Positions 5,465 to 12,936 of a stretch of 15,040 bases of DNA are shown piece after piece. A program made the translations under genes and the position numbers. Within the stretch, counting starts at the first letter, position 1. Each line of letters begins with the position of its first letter. The stretch is taken from the NCBI GenBank assembly GCA_016208645.1, contig JACQXP010000013.1, positions 1 through 15,040 on the forward strand, in the 5' to 3' direction. This DNA comes from Candidatus Methylomirabilota bacterium (lineage in GTDB: Bacteria; Methylomirabilota; Methylomirabilia; Methylomirabilales; 2-02-FULL-66-22). Under the pieces are notes generated by a model, which saw nothing but the letters and a program-made list of their open reading frames with translations, made no database searches and was not told the DNA's origin.

Positions 5465-6439
5465 TCACCAAGGGAAAAGCGTCTTCGTCCGTGAAAAGCA
5501 CGCGTGATTGGACAATTTCGCGACTCGTTGCCAGGTCTGCGCGATGGCGCGTCGCAATGCCTCACGGACGCCGGCCGGGTCGCGGGTGGGCTTGAAGCCG
5601 AGGCTTTCGCGGATCTTGCGGTCGTCCAGCTCCCACCGATCGGCGAGAAAGGCCGCGCCCGTCCATTCCGTCTGGGGAACTCCCTCCACCCGCCCGGATG
5701 ATCCCGTTACTTCCACCACCATCCGCGCGACCTCCTCCCACGTCACATAGGCGCTGGCCAGGTTGAAGACTTCCCCGAAACTTCGAGGGTTGAGAAGAAT
5801 CAGTTCCGCGGCCAGGTTGAAGTCCTCCAGAGACAGGAAGCTCCCGCCGCAAACGGCCGGGACCACCAGTGGTTTGCCCGCGGCGGCCGTGCGCAGCATC
5901 TCCCGGAGATGGCGGCCCCCGATCTCCGCCCCAAAAGCCCACCAGAACCGGAGGATCGTAACTGGCATCCCCCCCGTCTGCCCCCCCAGGAGTGTGAGCT
6001 TCTCGGCGAACTCCTTGGCCATCCCGTAAGTGGGCTTCCGGGCCTCCAGGACGCAGAGCGGGTGATCTTCGTCTATGGGCACCCGGATCGGCTTGCCATA
6101 CACCACGGCTGTACTTGTGTAGAGAAAGTGCCGGACGCCCTCCCTGCGCGCCGCCTCCAGTAGCAGGAGGTGTCCCCGCAGATCCTGCTCAAGAAGAATC
6201 CGCATATCATCCGAGAAGGACCAGGCGAGGTGGATGATCACCTCGGCGCCGTGGGCAGCCTCGGCCACTGCTGCTGGGTCTTCGACAGCACCCGGCACCA
6301 GCTCCAGCAACGGCTGGATGAGGGGCTGCAGCGCCCCCACTTCCTTGTCCAGCACGACTACGCGATGGCCCCGGGCGAGGAGGGCCGGGATCAACTCCCG
6401 CCCCACGCTGCCGCTGCCCCCTGTCACCAGGATTCGCAT
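5465..6439 (-). CDS. NAD-dependent epimerase/dehydratase (extended SDR), 324 aa
   Basis: An extended short-chain dehydrogenase/reductase, usually acting on nucleotide sugars. It starts directly with the NAD(P) Rossmann loop 'ILVTGGSGSVGREL' (residues 3-16, GGxGxxG at 7-13). 'FLYTSTAVVYG' supplies the active-site Ser/Thr, and 'YGMAK' gives the catalytic Tyr138 and Lys142. Residues 68-74 ('IIHLAWS') match the 'H.AA' strand of the fold. ATG 6439 is chosen because GGAGAGAGGA is adjacent and the fold begins there; an upstream frame to 6475 adds only an Arg/Gly-rich stub. Substrate cannot be told from sequence. No glycan-synthesis genes are nearby, so context does not help. Confidence 0.85.
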   Translation of the reverse strand: MRILVTGGSGSVGRELIPALLARGHRVVVLDKEVGALQPLIQPLLELVPGAVEDPAAVAEAAHGAEVIIHLAWSFSDDMRILLEQDLRGHLLLLEAARREGVRHFLYTSTAVVYGKPIRVPIDEDHPLCVLEARKPTYGMAKEFAEKLTLLGGQTGGMPVTILRFWWAFGAEIGGRHLREMLRTAAAGKPLVVPAVCGGSFLSLEDFNLAAELILLNPRSFGEVFNLASAYVTWEEVARMVVEVTGSSGRVEGVPQTEWTGAAFLADRWELDDRKIRESLGFKPTRDPAGVREALRRAIAQTWQRVAKLSNHACFSRTKTLFPW

Positions 6440-6537
6440 TCCTCTCTCCAGCCCGCGATCCCCCCTGGGGCGCACCGCCCCGGCCGATCAGCCCTCTCCG
6501 TTTCCCCGGCGCCCCGATTCTCCGTCTCTTCGCGAGG

Positions 6538-6950
6538 CTACCATTCCCTGAAGACGCGAACCTGGTTCTCGACCGACCGGACCCCAACCACACTCTTGAC
6601 GATCCGCTCTACAGAATCCTTTGCTGCGTTAGAAAAGACCATCCCCGTCAGCGTGATGTGGCCTTCAGCCGACGCAATGTTGATGACGAGATCGTACACG
6701 AGCGGATCCCCCCAACGGACGCGGAAGAACTGCTGGATGCGGGCACTGGCCCCCTCGTCCGCCTTCCGGATGAGTTCTATGGCCTCCTCGCGACCCACGG
6801 ATCGCCTGGCCATAACCCGCGGAATTCGGGCCTCCACAGGGGCACACAGCCTCACCCGGACGCAGTGCTGAATCTCTTTCAATCGGCCACCTTCAGAGAA
6901 ATATCGGTCCCGCCGCTGCCGTATTCCCGGGTCAAGGCCACGATGGGCAT
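6538..6950 (-). pseudogene. Degraded cytidylate-kinase-like/BON-domain gene
   Basis: From ATG 6950 the frame reads 'MPIVALTREYGSGGTDISL', the start of cytidylate-kinase-like proteins (usual 'MPvitISReyGSGG..iA..lA'), then stops at TGA 6881-6879. In a shifted frame, from about 6882, the family's C-terminal part follows at once: 'VRVRLCAPVEARIPRVMARR' then 'SVGREEAIELIRKADEGASA' and 'WGDPLVYDLVIN'. This runs into a BON-like tail ('GHITLTGMVFSNAAKDSVER' then 'VGVRSVENQVRV'). The roughly 70 residues that should lie between the nucleotide loop and 'VRV.AP' are missing, so a kinase cannot be made. The remaining 114-aa frame has only a TTG start. Best read as an internal deletion plus frameshift. 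A surviving small BON-like protein is possible but less likely. Confidence 0.6.
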
Positions 6951-6961
6951 GGAAGCACCTT

Positions 6962-8476
6962 TCAGGCCTTCACTGGCGCCCGCAACTTTTTTCGGATTCG
7001 GTCGCGCAGCGCTGTGACAAGGGGCCAGAAGAAGAACAGAACGGCCAGCCCGTTCACAATGCCCGCGATGGGCCGGTTGAAGAAGATGAGGGGGGACCCC
7101 TGGGACATGACAAGGCTCTGACGCATGGCCGATTCCGCCATGTCACCCAGCACCAGGGCGAGCACCATGGGGGCGATGGGGTAGTCCAGTTTCTTAAAGG
7201 CCATCCCGACAAAGCCGAAGAGGATCATGTACCAGATATCAATCATCCGATTGTTGACCGCATACGCCCCGATGGCGCACACGAACACAATGCTTGGCAT
7301 CAGGATGCTAAAGGGAGCCCGGAGGATGCTCGCGAAGAAGGGGACAAAGGAGAGCACCATGACCACCCCGATAGCGTTGGCTACCCAGATGCTGCCGATG
7401 AGCCCCCAGACGAACTCGGGGTTCTCCTTGAACAGCATCGGGCCCGGCTGCAGGCCCCACATCATGAGACCACCCAGGATTACCGCCATCGTGGGAGACC
7501 CCGGAAAGCCCAGGGTGATCATGGGAAGGGTGGCCGAGACCCCGGCCGCATGGGCCGCCACCTCGGGCGCCACCACCCCCTCCATGGTTCCCTTGCCGAA
7601 CTCCTCTGGGTTCCTGGCAAACTGCTTGGCAAAGCCATAACTCATGAAGGAAGCCGGTGTGGCTCCTCCCGGCTTGATCCCCATCCAGCACCCGATGAGG
7701 GCGCCCCGAATGTACGTCCTCCAGAACCTGGGGAGCTGTGCCATGGTCTGGAAGATCGTCCGCACGCCCATCCGGACCGAGACGCCTTCCAGCTTGAGGC
7801 CCTCCTCCACGGTCATGAAGACCTCCCCCAGGCCGAAGAGTCCGATGACCGCCACGATGAAACTGAAGCCTCCCATCAGCTCGGTGCTACCAAAGGTCAG
7901 GCGGAGCCTCCCGGTCACGATGTCAATTCCCACCGCGGCCATGATGAAGCCCAGGAGCGTGGCCACCACCGTCTTCACGGCGGACTTCCCTCCCAGGGCC
8001 ACAAAGGCACTGAAGGTCAACATCATGACCGCAAAAGTTTCGGGGGGGCCGAACATCAGCGTGAACTCCGCGACGATGGGGGCAGCAAAGGTCAGGATCA
8101 GCGTGGCGACCATGGCCCCGAAGAAATGGGAGCAGAAGGCTGTGGTCAGGGCCTCGCAGGCCTTACCCTTTTTGGCCATGGGGTACCCATCGAAGCAGGT
8201 AGCCACCGACCACGGCTCCCCAGGGATATTGAACAGGACCGAGGTGATCACCCCGCCGAAGAGTGCCCCCCAATAGATGGCCGCCAAGAGGATGACGGCC
8301 GAGGTGGGCGGCAGCCTGAAGGTCACCGGGATGAGAATGGCCACCCCGTTCGCCCCCCCAAGACCTGGCAAGACCCCCACGAACGTCCCCACGAAGAGCC
8401 CCGCGACCAGCACCGCCAGGTTGAATGGGCTCAGGGCCGTCTGCAAGCCGATTAGCAGGTTATATACTGCCTCCAT
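6962..8476 (-). CDS. tctA: Tripartite tricarboxylate transporter permease, TctA family, 504 aa
   Basis: The large membrane subunit of a TTT-family secondary carrier, with about eleven or twelve hydrophobic segments and normal family length (about 500 aa). Both TctA signatures are present: 'GVLPGLGGANGVAILIPVTF' near residue 34 in the first half and 'GIKPGGATPASFMSYGFAKQ' in the second, followed by 'FGKGTMEGVVAPEVAAHAAG'. It works with the small subunit TctB and the periplasmic binder TctC, driven by an ion gradient. ATG 8476 has a GGGAGGA site upstream and lies 19 bases after the tctB stop, so the three genes form one operon in the order tctC-tctB-tctA. The substrate may be an oxalate-like or other carboxylic acid, judging from the neighbouring oxidoreductase (inference). 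Confidence 0.93.
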   Translation of the reverse strand: MEAVYNLLIGLQTALSPFNLAVLVAGLFVGTFVGVLPGLGGANGVAILIPVTFRLPPTSAVILLAAIYWGALFGGVITSVLFNIPGEPWSVATCFDGYPMAKKGKACEALTTAFCSHFFGAMVATLILTFAAPIVAEFTLMFGPPETFAVMMLTFSAFVALGGKSAVKTVVATLLGFIMAAVGIDIVTGRLRLTFGSTELMGGFSFIVAVIGLFGLGEVFMTVEEGLKLEGVSVRMGVRTIFQTMAQLPRFWRTYIRGALIGCWMGIKPGGATPASFMSYGFAKQFARNPEEFGKGTMEGVVAPEVAAHAAGVSATLPMITLGFPGSPTMAVILGGLMMWGLQPGPMLFKENPEFVWGLIGSIWVANAIGVVMVLSFVPFFASILRAPFSILMPSIVFVCAIGAYAVNNRMIDIWYMILFGFVGMAFKKLDYPIAPMVLALVLGDMAESAMRQSLVMSQGSPLIFFNRPIAGIVNGLAVLFFFWPLVTALRDRIRKKLRAPVKA

Positions 8477-8495
8477 CCCATCCTCCCTGTATGGG

Positions 8496-8972
8496 TCAGA
8501 ACGTCAGGAGATCCTCAAACCTCCCCTTCGGTAGAGGGATCAGGAAGATCCGATCGAATATGAAATAGCTCACCAGGGGGAGCAGGATGCTCACGGCCGC
8601 CACGGTGATCCACTTGTGCTTTCCGATCCACCGCATGTAGACGGCGAGGTACAGGCCGGCCGCGATGTAGAGGCCGACGAATTCCGTCAAGAGCACCATC
8701 GCGGCGGCCGGGACCGACACGTAGAGGACCGGCTTCAGACCGCCCAGCCGGATGAAGGGCTTGTCTGGCTCGCCCTTCCGTGAACGGACGAAGACCTGCC
8801 CCAAAACCACCAGGCTCCCCACGGTCACACCCATCCCCAGCAAGAATATGTACATGCCAGGTTCCGGGCCGGACGTCGACCAGCCGAATATGCCCAGCCT
8901 CGCGGCCTCGTAGAGGACCAGAATCCCGATCGCCAGGACTATCAATGCACAGATTGCATCAGCTTTGCGCAT
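8496..8972 (-). CDS. tctB: Tripartite tricarboxylate transporter small subunit, TctB family, 158 aa
   Basis: A small membrane protein with four hydrophobic helices (about residues 5-25, 40-62, 80-110 and 118-140). It has the typical TctB opening 'DAICALIVLAIGILVLYEA' followed by a 'GPEPGMYIFLLG' loop (residues 35-46), where TctB proteins often have 'GPGFFP'. The length is normal. Sequence conservation in this family is low, so position between tctC and tctA is the strongest evidence. A perfect hairpin lies in the 99-base gap after tctC, so tctB and tctA may be expressed less than the binding protein. Confidence 0.88.
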   Translation of the reverse strand: MRKADAICALIVLAIGILVLYEAARLGIFGWSTSGPEPGMYIFLLGMGVTVGSLVVLGQVFVRSRKGEPDKPFIRLGGLKPVLYVSVPAAAMVLLTEFVGLYIAAGLYLAVYMRWIGKHKWITVAAVSILLPLVSYFIFDRIFLIPLPKGRFEDLLTF

Positions 8973-9010
8973 GACCTCTCCTTCACCTCCCCTGGCCGGA
9001 CGACACCCAC

Positions 9011-9036
9011 CGGGGGCGAGGGTCCCCTCGCCCCCG
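9011..9036. terminator. Perfect 12-bp inverted repeat between tctC and tctB
   Basis: CGGGGGCGAGGG (9011-9022), TC, CCCTCGCCCCCG (9025-9036) is an exact palindrome with a 2-base centre. It lies 35 bases downstream of the tctC stop, within the tctCBA transcript. There is no T-tract, so a 3'-end-stabilising or partial-termination hairpin is more likely than a full terminator. Confidence 0.6.
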
Positions 9037-9071
9037 AGGGATGCCTGCCCTCTACGACCGTCGCCTGACCG

Positions 9072-10055
9072 CTACTTGACGAGGCCCCCTTTCTTCATGA
9101 GGTCCTTGGTGAGGGCTTCCTTCTCCTCCAGCCATTTGGGGTAGTCCGAGCCCGCCAGAAAGGCGGGCTTGAGCGCGTTGTCGGCCAGGTACTTCTTCCA
9201 CTCCGGGGTCTCGGTGCCCTTCCGGAAGAGGTCAACCTCTTTCGACACCCCGGGGGGCATGAAGATCCCCCGCAACATCGTATAGCCCATGTCAAAACCG
9301 GTGGCCTCCTTCATGGTTGGGATCTTGTTCCACTCCGGTAGGGGGATCCGCTCGCGGTCTACCACCGCCAACGGCCGGAGCCGGCCGGCCTTCCAGTGGC
9401 CCACGGCCTCCGAGGGATTGTTCACGGTCGAGTCGGTGTGCTTCCCCACCAGGCTCACCGCCACATCCCCGCCCCCCTTGAAGGGGACATAGATGAACTT
9501 CAGCCCAAAGGCCTGCTCCATCTGGATGGTGATGATCTGGTCCTCCTGGGCCGTCCCCGTGCCCCCCATCTTGAATTTGCTGGGCTCCCTCTTGACGGCG
9601 TCGAAGTATTCCTTGGCCGTCTTGTAGGGGCTCTCGGCGTTCACCCAGAGGACGAACCAGTCGAGGGCCAGCCGACCCACGGGGGTCAGGTCCTTCCAGT
9701 TGAACGGAACGCCCGTGGCGAGAGGAGTGGTGAAGAGATTGTCCAGGGTGAGGGTGATCACGTGAGGGTCGCCCTTCTTCTCCTTCACGTGCATGAACCC
9801 CTCGGCCCCGGCGCCCCCCGACCGATTCACCACGATCAAGGGCTGGGGGGAGAGCTTGTGCTTCTCGACGAGCGGGAAGATGAAGCGGGCCATGATATCG
9901 GCCCCGCCCCCTGTTCCCGCCGGAACGACGAATTCCACCGACTTCGTGGGCTGCCAGGCAGCAGCGGCGATCCCGCCCCACAGGCCCGTCACTCCCACCG
10001 CCATGGCGATCAGAAGCACCCACTGCCGCAGGTTCGGTCTTTGCTGCTTCTTCAT
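9072..10055 (-). CDS. tctC: Tripartite tricarboxylate transporter substrate-binding protein, TctC/Bug family, 327 aa
   Basis: A periplasmic binding protein of the TctC/Bug family. Residues 1-33 form a signal peptide: positive 'MKKQQRPNLR', hydrophobic 'QWVLLIAMAVGVTGLWGGIA', cleavage near 'AAA-WQP'. The mature start 'WQPTKSVEFVVPAGTGGGAD' matches the family pattern ('yPskpi.livP...GG..D..aR'), and 'YVPFKGGGDVAVSLVGKHTD' matches the second ligand loop. ATG 10055 is chosen because GGGGAGGAG lies seven bases upstream and a signal peptide follows; the frame extends to 10139 with an implausible Arg-rich stub. It is the first gene of tctCBA. Bug proteins bind diverse carboxylates, so the ligand is uncertain. 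Confidence 0.93.
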   Translation of the reverse strand: MKKQQRPNLRQWVLLIAMAVGVTGLWGGIAAAAWQPTKSVEFVVPAGTGGGADIMARFIFPLVEKHKLSPQPLIVVNRSGGAGAEGFMHVKEKKGDPHVITLTLDNLFTTPLATGVPFNWKDLTPVGRLALDWFVLWVNAESPYKTAKEYFDAVKREPSKFKMGGTGTAQEDQIITIQMEQAFGLKFIYVPFKGGGDVAVSLVGKHTDSTVNNPSEAVGHWKAGRLRPLAVVDRERIPLPEWNKIPTMKEATGFDMGYTMLRGIFMPPGVSKEVDLFRKGTETPEWKKYLADNALKPAFLAGSDYPKWLEEKEALTKDLMKKGGLVK

Positions 10056-10187
10056 GATTCTCCTCCCCCCGTTCCTCGGGGCGGTACCTCGCCCCACGGC
10101 GATCCATGGTCCGAGGTACCGCGGGTTGACCGCTTGCATAGCTAACCCGAGTTATTCACGGACGTGTGTTCCCCCTCGCCGGCGTCC

Positions 10188-10270
10188 CCCTCACCCTGCC
10201 CCTCTCCCGCCAGGGGAGAGGGGACCCTCTCCACACCCTCTCCCTCGATGGGCGCGGGCGGGGGTGAGGG
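10188..10270. repeat. GC-rich REP-like intergenic element
   Basis: The 243-base gap between the oxidoreductase operon and tctC contains a nested dyad. The inner stem CCCCTCTCCC (10199-10208) pairs with GGGAGAGGGG (10214-10223) around a 5-base loop. The outer CCCTCACCC (10188-10196) pairs with GGGTGAGGG (10262-10270). 'CCCTCACCC..CCCTCTCCC' elements of this style are common intergenic repeats in GC-rich genomes. It may end or protect the upstream operon's transcript. I see no protein gene in this gap. Confidence 0.55.
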
Positions 10271-10298
10271 TGCCGAGCGGTTTCACGAATGATCCGGT

Positions 10299-11279
10299 CT
10301 ACGCCGTCGCCCGCGGCGGCGGGACCGGGATCTCCACCGGGATCCCCGGCGCCTTCAGCTTGGCATCCACGAAGGCCTGCATCTTGGCGATGTGGGCCTC
10401 CGTCAGGTGGGCGAACCGGTTCTGTACCTTGAGGTATTCGCGGACCGGCTTGTACTCCTTGGGCTTGTGCTGGTACTTGAACTCGCCGTTCTCCCACTCA
10501 TAGAGGACCCACATGCCCGTCTGGATGGCCAGCTTCGCCACCTCCACTGTCTTGGATTCGTCGAACTTCCAGCCCTTGGGGCAGGGGGCATGGATGTGCA
10601 GGAAGGTCGGCCCGGGCACGTTCAGCGCCTTTCGGACCTTGTTGATGAGGTCCACCGGGTAGGCCACCGACGCCGTGGCCACGTACTTCACCGCCGGGTG
10701 TCCGCCGATGACGAGCTGCGGCGGATCCTTGGGGAACAGCCTCTTTCCCTCGGGGATTGCCGGTCCCGGCGGGGTGAAGGTGGTGTTCCCCCCGTACGGT
10801 GTCGTGGGGGAGGTCTGGATCCCGGTGTTGGCGTAGGCCTCGTTGTCGTAGCAGATGAACAGGGCATCGTGCCCGCGGTACATCATGGCCGACATGGCCT
10901 GGAGGCCGATATCCACCGAGCCGCCGTCTCCCGCCATCACGATCACGTTGGGCAGCTCGCCCTCCCACTTTCCCTTCCGGATCAGCACCTGGTATGCCGC
11001 CTCGATGCCCGAGGCCACGGCCCCGCCATTGGTGATCTGGGCATGGATCCAGGGCACCGCGTAGGGGGTGCAGAGGTAACTGGAGTTGGCCACGTACATG
11101 CACCCGGTGGGCCCGATGAAGATGGTGTTGGGGCCGGCCGCCTTGGCCACCAGCTTGTACTGCAAGGCCGGGCCGCAGCCGGCGCAGGTCCGGTGCCCCG
11201 GGACGTAGTACTCCTCCGTGGGCACGCTCCGGATCTTCTTGATCGGCGAGAGCGTCTGTGTCTTCACGGCAACTGCCAT
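10299..11279 (-). CDS. 2-oxoacid:ferredoxin oxidoreductase beta subunit (TPP/4Fe-4S), probable oxalate oxidoreductase, 326 aa
   Basis: The TPP-binding subunit. 'GDGGSVDIG' (117-125) followed by 'YDNEAYANTG' (144-153) is the Mg-TPP motif. Four Cys placed as in PorB ligate the proximal 4Fe-4S cluster: C32 and C35 in 'TCAGC', C60 in 'GPTGCMYV' and C233 in 'HAPCPKGW'. Length is typical. It transfers electrons from the TPP adduct towards the delta subunit's clusters and ferredoxin. The ATG at 11279 has AAGGAG six bases upstream. It is the last gene of the gamma-delta-alpha-beta operon, 94 bases after alpha. Beta alone does not reveal the substrate; the alpha subunit does (see that entry). An ordinary annotation would call it porB. 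Confidence 0.9.
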   Translation of the reverse strand: MAVAVKTQTLSPIKKIRSVPTEEYYVPGHRTCAGCGPALQYKLVAKAAGPNTIFIGPTGCMYVANSSYLCTPYAVPWIHAQITNGGAVASGIEAAYQVLIRKGKWEGELPNVIVMAGDGGSVDIGLQAMSAMMYRGHDALFICYDNEAYANTGIQTSPTTPYGGNTTFTPPGPAIPEGKRLFPKDPPQLVIGGHPAVKYVATASVAYPVDLINKVRKALNVPGPTFLHIHAPCPKGWKFDESKTVEVAKLAIQTGMWVLYEWENGEFKYQHKPKEYKPVREYLKVQNRFAHLTEAHIAKMQAFVDAKLKAPGIPVEIPVPPPRATA

Positions 11280-11339
11280 CGCTCGCTCCTTTCCTTTGCT
11301 CGTCGTTCATCGTGAACCGGAAACCGGGGCTCACCGATT

Positions 11340-11381
11340 CACGTTTCACGCCTCACGTTTCACGCCTAACGGGTCACGCCG
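11340..11381. repeat. 14-bp tandem repeat between alpha and beta genes
   Basis: CACGTTTCACGCCT occurs twice exactly (11340-11353, 11354-11367), followed by a degenerate third unit that runs over the stop codon of the alpha gene (11374-11376). It fills part of the unusually long 94-base gap in an otherwise tight operon. Confidence 0.7.
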
Positions 11382-12567
11382 CCTGTTCGAACCCGACCCA
11401 GTACACGTATTTCCCGACCCTCCCATCCTTCACGGCCTTGGCCAGGACCTCGGCCATCCAGTAGAACTCCTGGAGCGGGATCACCTCCCCGCCCATGCCC
11501 GCCATGAAGGAGGTCGTCAGGGGCCGCTTCGGCGCGTCGTACAGGGCCGCCCGGACCTCGTGAAGCAGATTCCCTCCTCGCATGGCGCCGCCGTAGGAGG
11601 TACTGGTCTCCACCACGCCGACCGCCTTGAACTTCGACAAGGCCTCCGCCACCTCTTCCGTCGGGAAGGGCCGCACGAAGCGGAGCTTCACCAGACCGAT
11701 CTTCAGGCCCTTCCCCCGCAGGTGCTTGATGGCATGCCGGGCCGTCAGCGCATGGGCACCCTGTATGAAGAACACCACATCCGCGTCGTCGGTCTGGTAC
11801 TCCTCCACGAAGGGGGAGTACCTCCGGCCGAAGATCCGGTTGAAGTCATCAATGGCCCCCCGGATCACCTTGGGAACGTCCAGGAACGCCTGGGCCCGTT
11901 GCAGATCCATGATGACACCCTGATCGGGGCGGATCTGCGGCCCGTGGGAGACCGGCTTCTTCGTGTCCAGGGCATGCGGCGGCTTGTAGGGCGGCAGGAA
12001 CTCGTCCACCTGCGACTGATCCGGCAGCGTCACCTTTCCCGGGAGGTGCGAGACGAAATACCCGTCCTGGCAGACGAACTGGGGCAGCATCACCCGGGGG
12101 TCTTCCCCCACCCGGTAGTTGATCAGGTGGTTGTCAAAGGCCTCCTGGGGCGTCTCGGCCCAGCCCATGAGCCAGCCCTGATCCCGGCAGGACATGGCGT
12201 CGGTGTGCTCCGACCCGAAGTCGCCCGGCGGGTCCAGGGTCCGATCGGCGATCATCATCTGGACCGGCAACCGCGCGCCGGAGATCGGCGAGTAGGTTTC
12301 GAAGGCATAGGTCACCCCGACGCCGGAGCTGCCGGTGAAGGTCCGGGCCCCCGCCGCCGACGCACCGTAGCAGACCGAGAGCTGGGCGTGTTCGCCCTCG
12401 CCGTGGATGAACTCCGCGTCCAGCTCGCCGTTGGCCACCATCTTGGCGAGTTCCATCATCGCCGCCGTGTAGGGGCGGATGGGGTAGGAGCAGATCACAT
12501 CCACCTTGGCCATCTTCACCGCCTGGGCGGCGGCGGCGCATCCGCTCAACGTCACTTCCTTGGCCAT
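11374..12567 (-). CDS. 2-oxoacid:ferredoxin oxidoreductase alpha subunit with oxalate-oxidoreductase signature, 397 aa
   Basis: The PFOR-superfamily alpha subunit (domains I and II). In PFOR the substrate loop reads YPITPSS; here it is 'CSYPIRPYTAAMMELA', with Tyr28 and Arg31. The second substrate region 'IADRTLDPPGDFGSEHTD' has Arg109 and Phe117. From memory of the Moorella thermoacetica oxalate oxidoreductase (OOR) structure, Arg31, Arg109 and Phe117 and a YPIRPYT motif are the OOR features that accept oxalate and exclude pyruvate; even the numbering agrees. The predicted reaction is oxalate to two CO2 with reduction of ferredoxin, without CoA. GAGGAGGG precedes the ATG. It lies 12 bases after the ferredoxin gene. 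Length fits OOR and PorA (about 390). Substrate assignment is strong inference; superfamily membership is certain. Confidence 0.88.
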   Translation of the reverse strand: MAKEVTLSGCAAAAQAVKMAKVDVICSYPIRPYTAAMMELAKMVANGELDAEFIHGEGEHAQLSVCYGASAAGARTFTGSSGVGVTYAFETYSPISGARLPVQMMIADRTLDPPGDFGSEHTDAMSCRDQGWLMGWAETPQEAFDNHLINYRVGEDPRVMLPQFVCQDGYFVSHLPGKVTLPDQSQVDEFLPPYKPPHALDTKKPVSHGPQIRPDQGVIMDLQRAQAFLDVPKVIRGAIDDFNRIFGRRYSPFVEEYQTDDADVVFFIQGAHALTARHAIKHLRGKGLKIGLVKLRFVRPFPTEEVAEALSKFKAVGVVETSTSYGGAMRGGNLLHEVRAALYDAPKRPLTTSFMAGMGGEVIPLQEFYWMAEVLAKAVKDGRVGKYVYWVGFEQAA

Positions 12568-12579
12568 CGGTTTCCCTCC

Positions 12580-12906
12580 TCAGAAGAGCTTCTCCAGGCG
12601 GACCACGCCGTCCTCGAAGTCCAGCTCGTAGGTCTTGGTCAGGGCCGCGGTGGTGCACTCGTTGACGCAGATCAGGCAACCCTTGCAGTACTTGCTGTTC
12701 CAGACCACCTCTTCCTCGGCCTCGTTCAGTTGCCAGCAGGCGTCCGGACAGAAGATGACGCAGTTCATGCAGAGGTTGCACTTCTCGTGATCAATCACGG
12801 GTCGGTAGGTCCGCCAGTTGCCGGTGATCATCATGGGCTGCTCCCCCACCGGCGCCGGCGTCACCCCGGCGAAGGGCACCTCGCGTTCCTTGGGGATATC
12901 GAACAT
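12580..12906 (-). CDS. 2 x [4Fe-4S] ferredoxin-type delta subunit, 108 aa
   Basis: The electron-transfer subunit of the complex. It carries two ferredoxin motifs: C43-x2-C46-x2-C49-x3-C53-P and C74-x2-C77-x2-C80-x3-C84, enough for two 4Fe-4S clusters (an extra Cys57 follows the first). The N-terminal 40 residues, ending 'NWRTYRPVIDHEKC', are typical of PorD ('G.WR..rPvid..kCi.C'). AGGAGG lies eight bases before the ATG. The gene sits between gamma (30-base gap) and alpha (12-base gap). In the Moorella OOR the delta part is fused to gamma, as I recall; here it is a separate gene, as in archaeal-type PORs. Confidence 0.92.
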   Translation of the reverse strand: MFDIPKEREVPFAGVTPAPVGEQPMMITGNWRTYRPVIDHEKCNLCMNCVIFCPDACWQLNEAEEEVVWNSKYCKGCLICVNECTTAALTKTYELDFEDGVVRLEKLF

Positions 12907-12936
12907 GATGTGGCCTCCTGTGAGAAGGTGCTGGCC

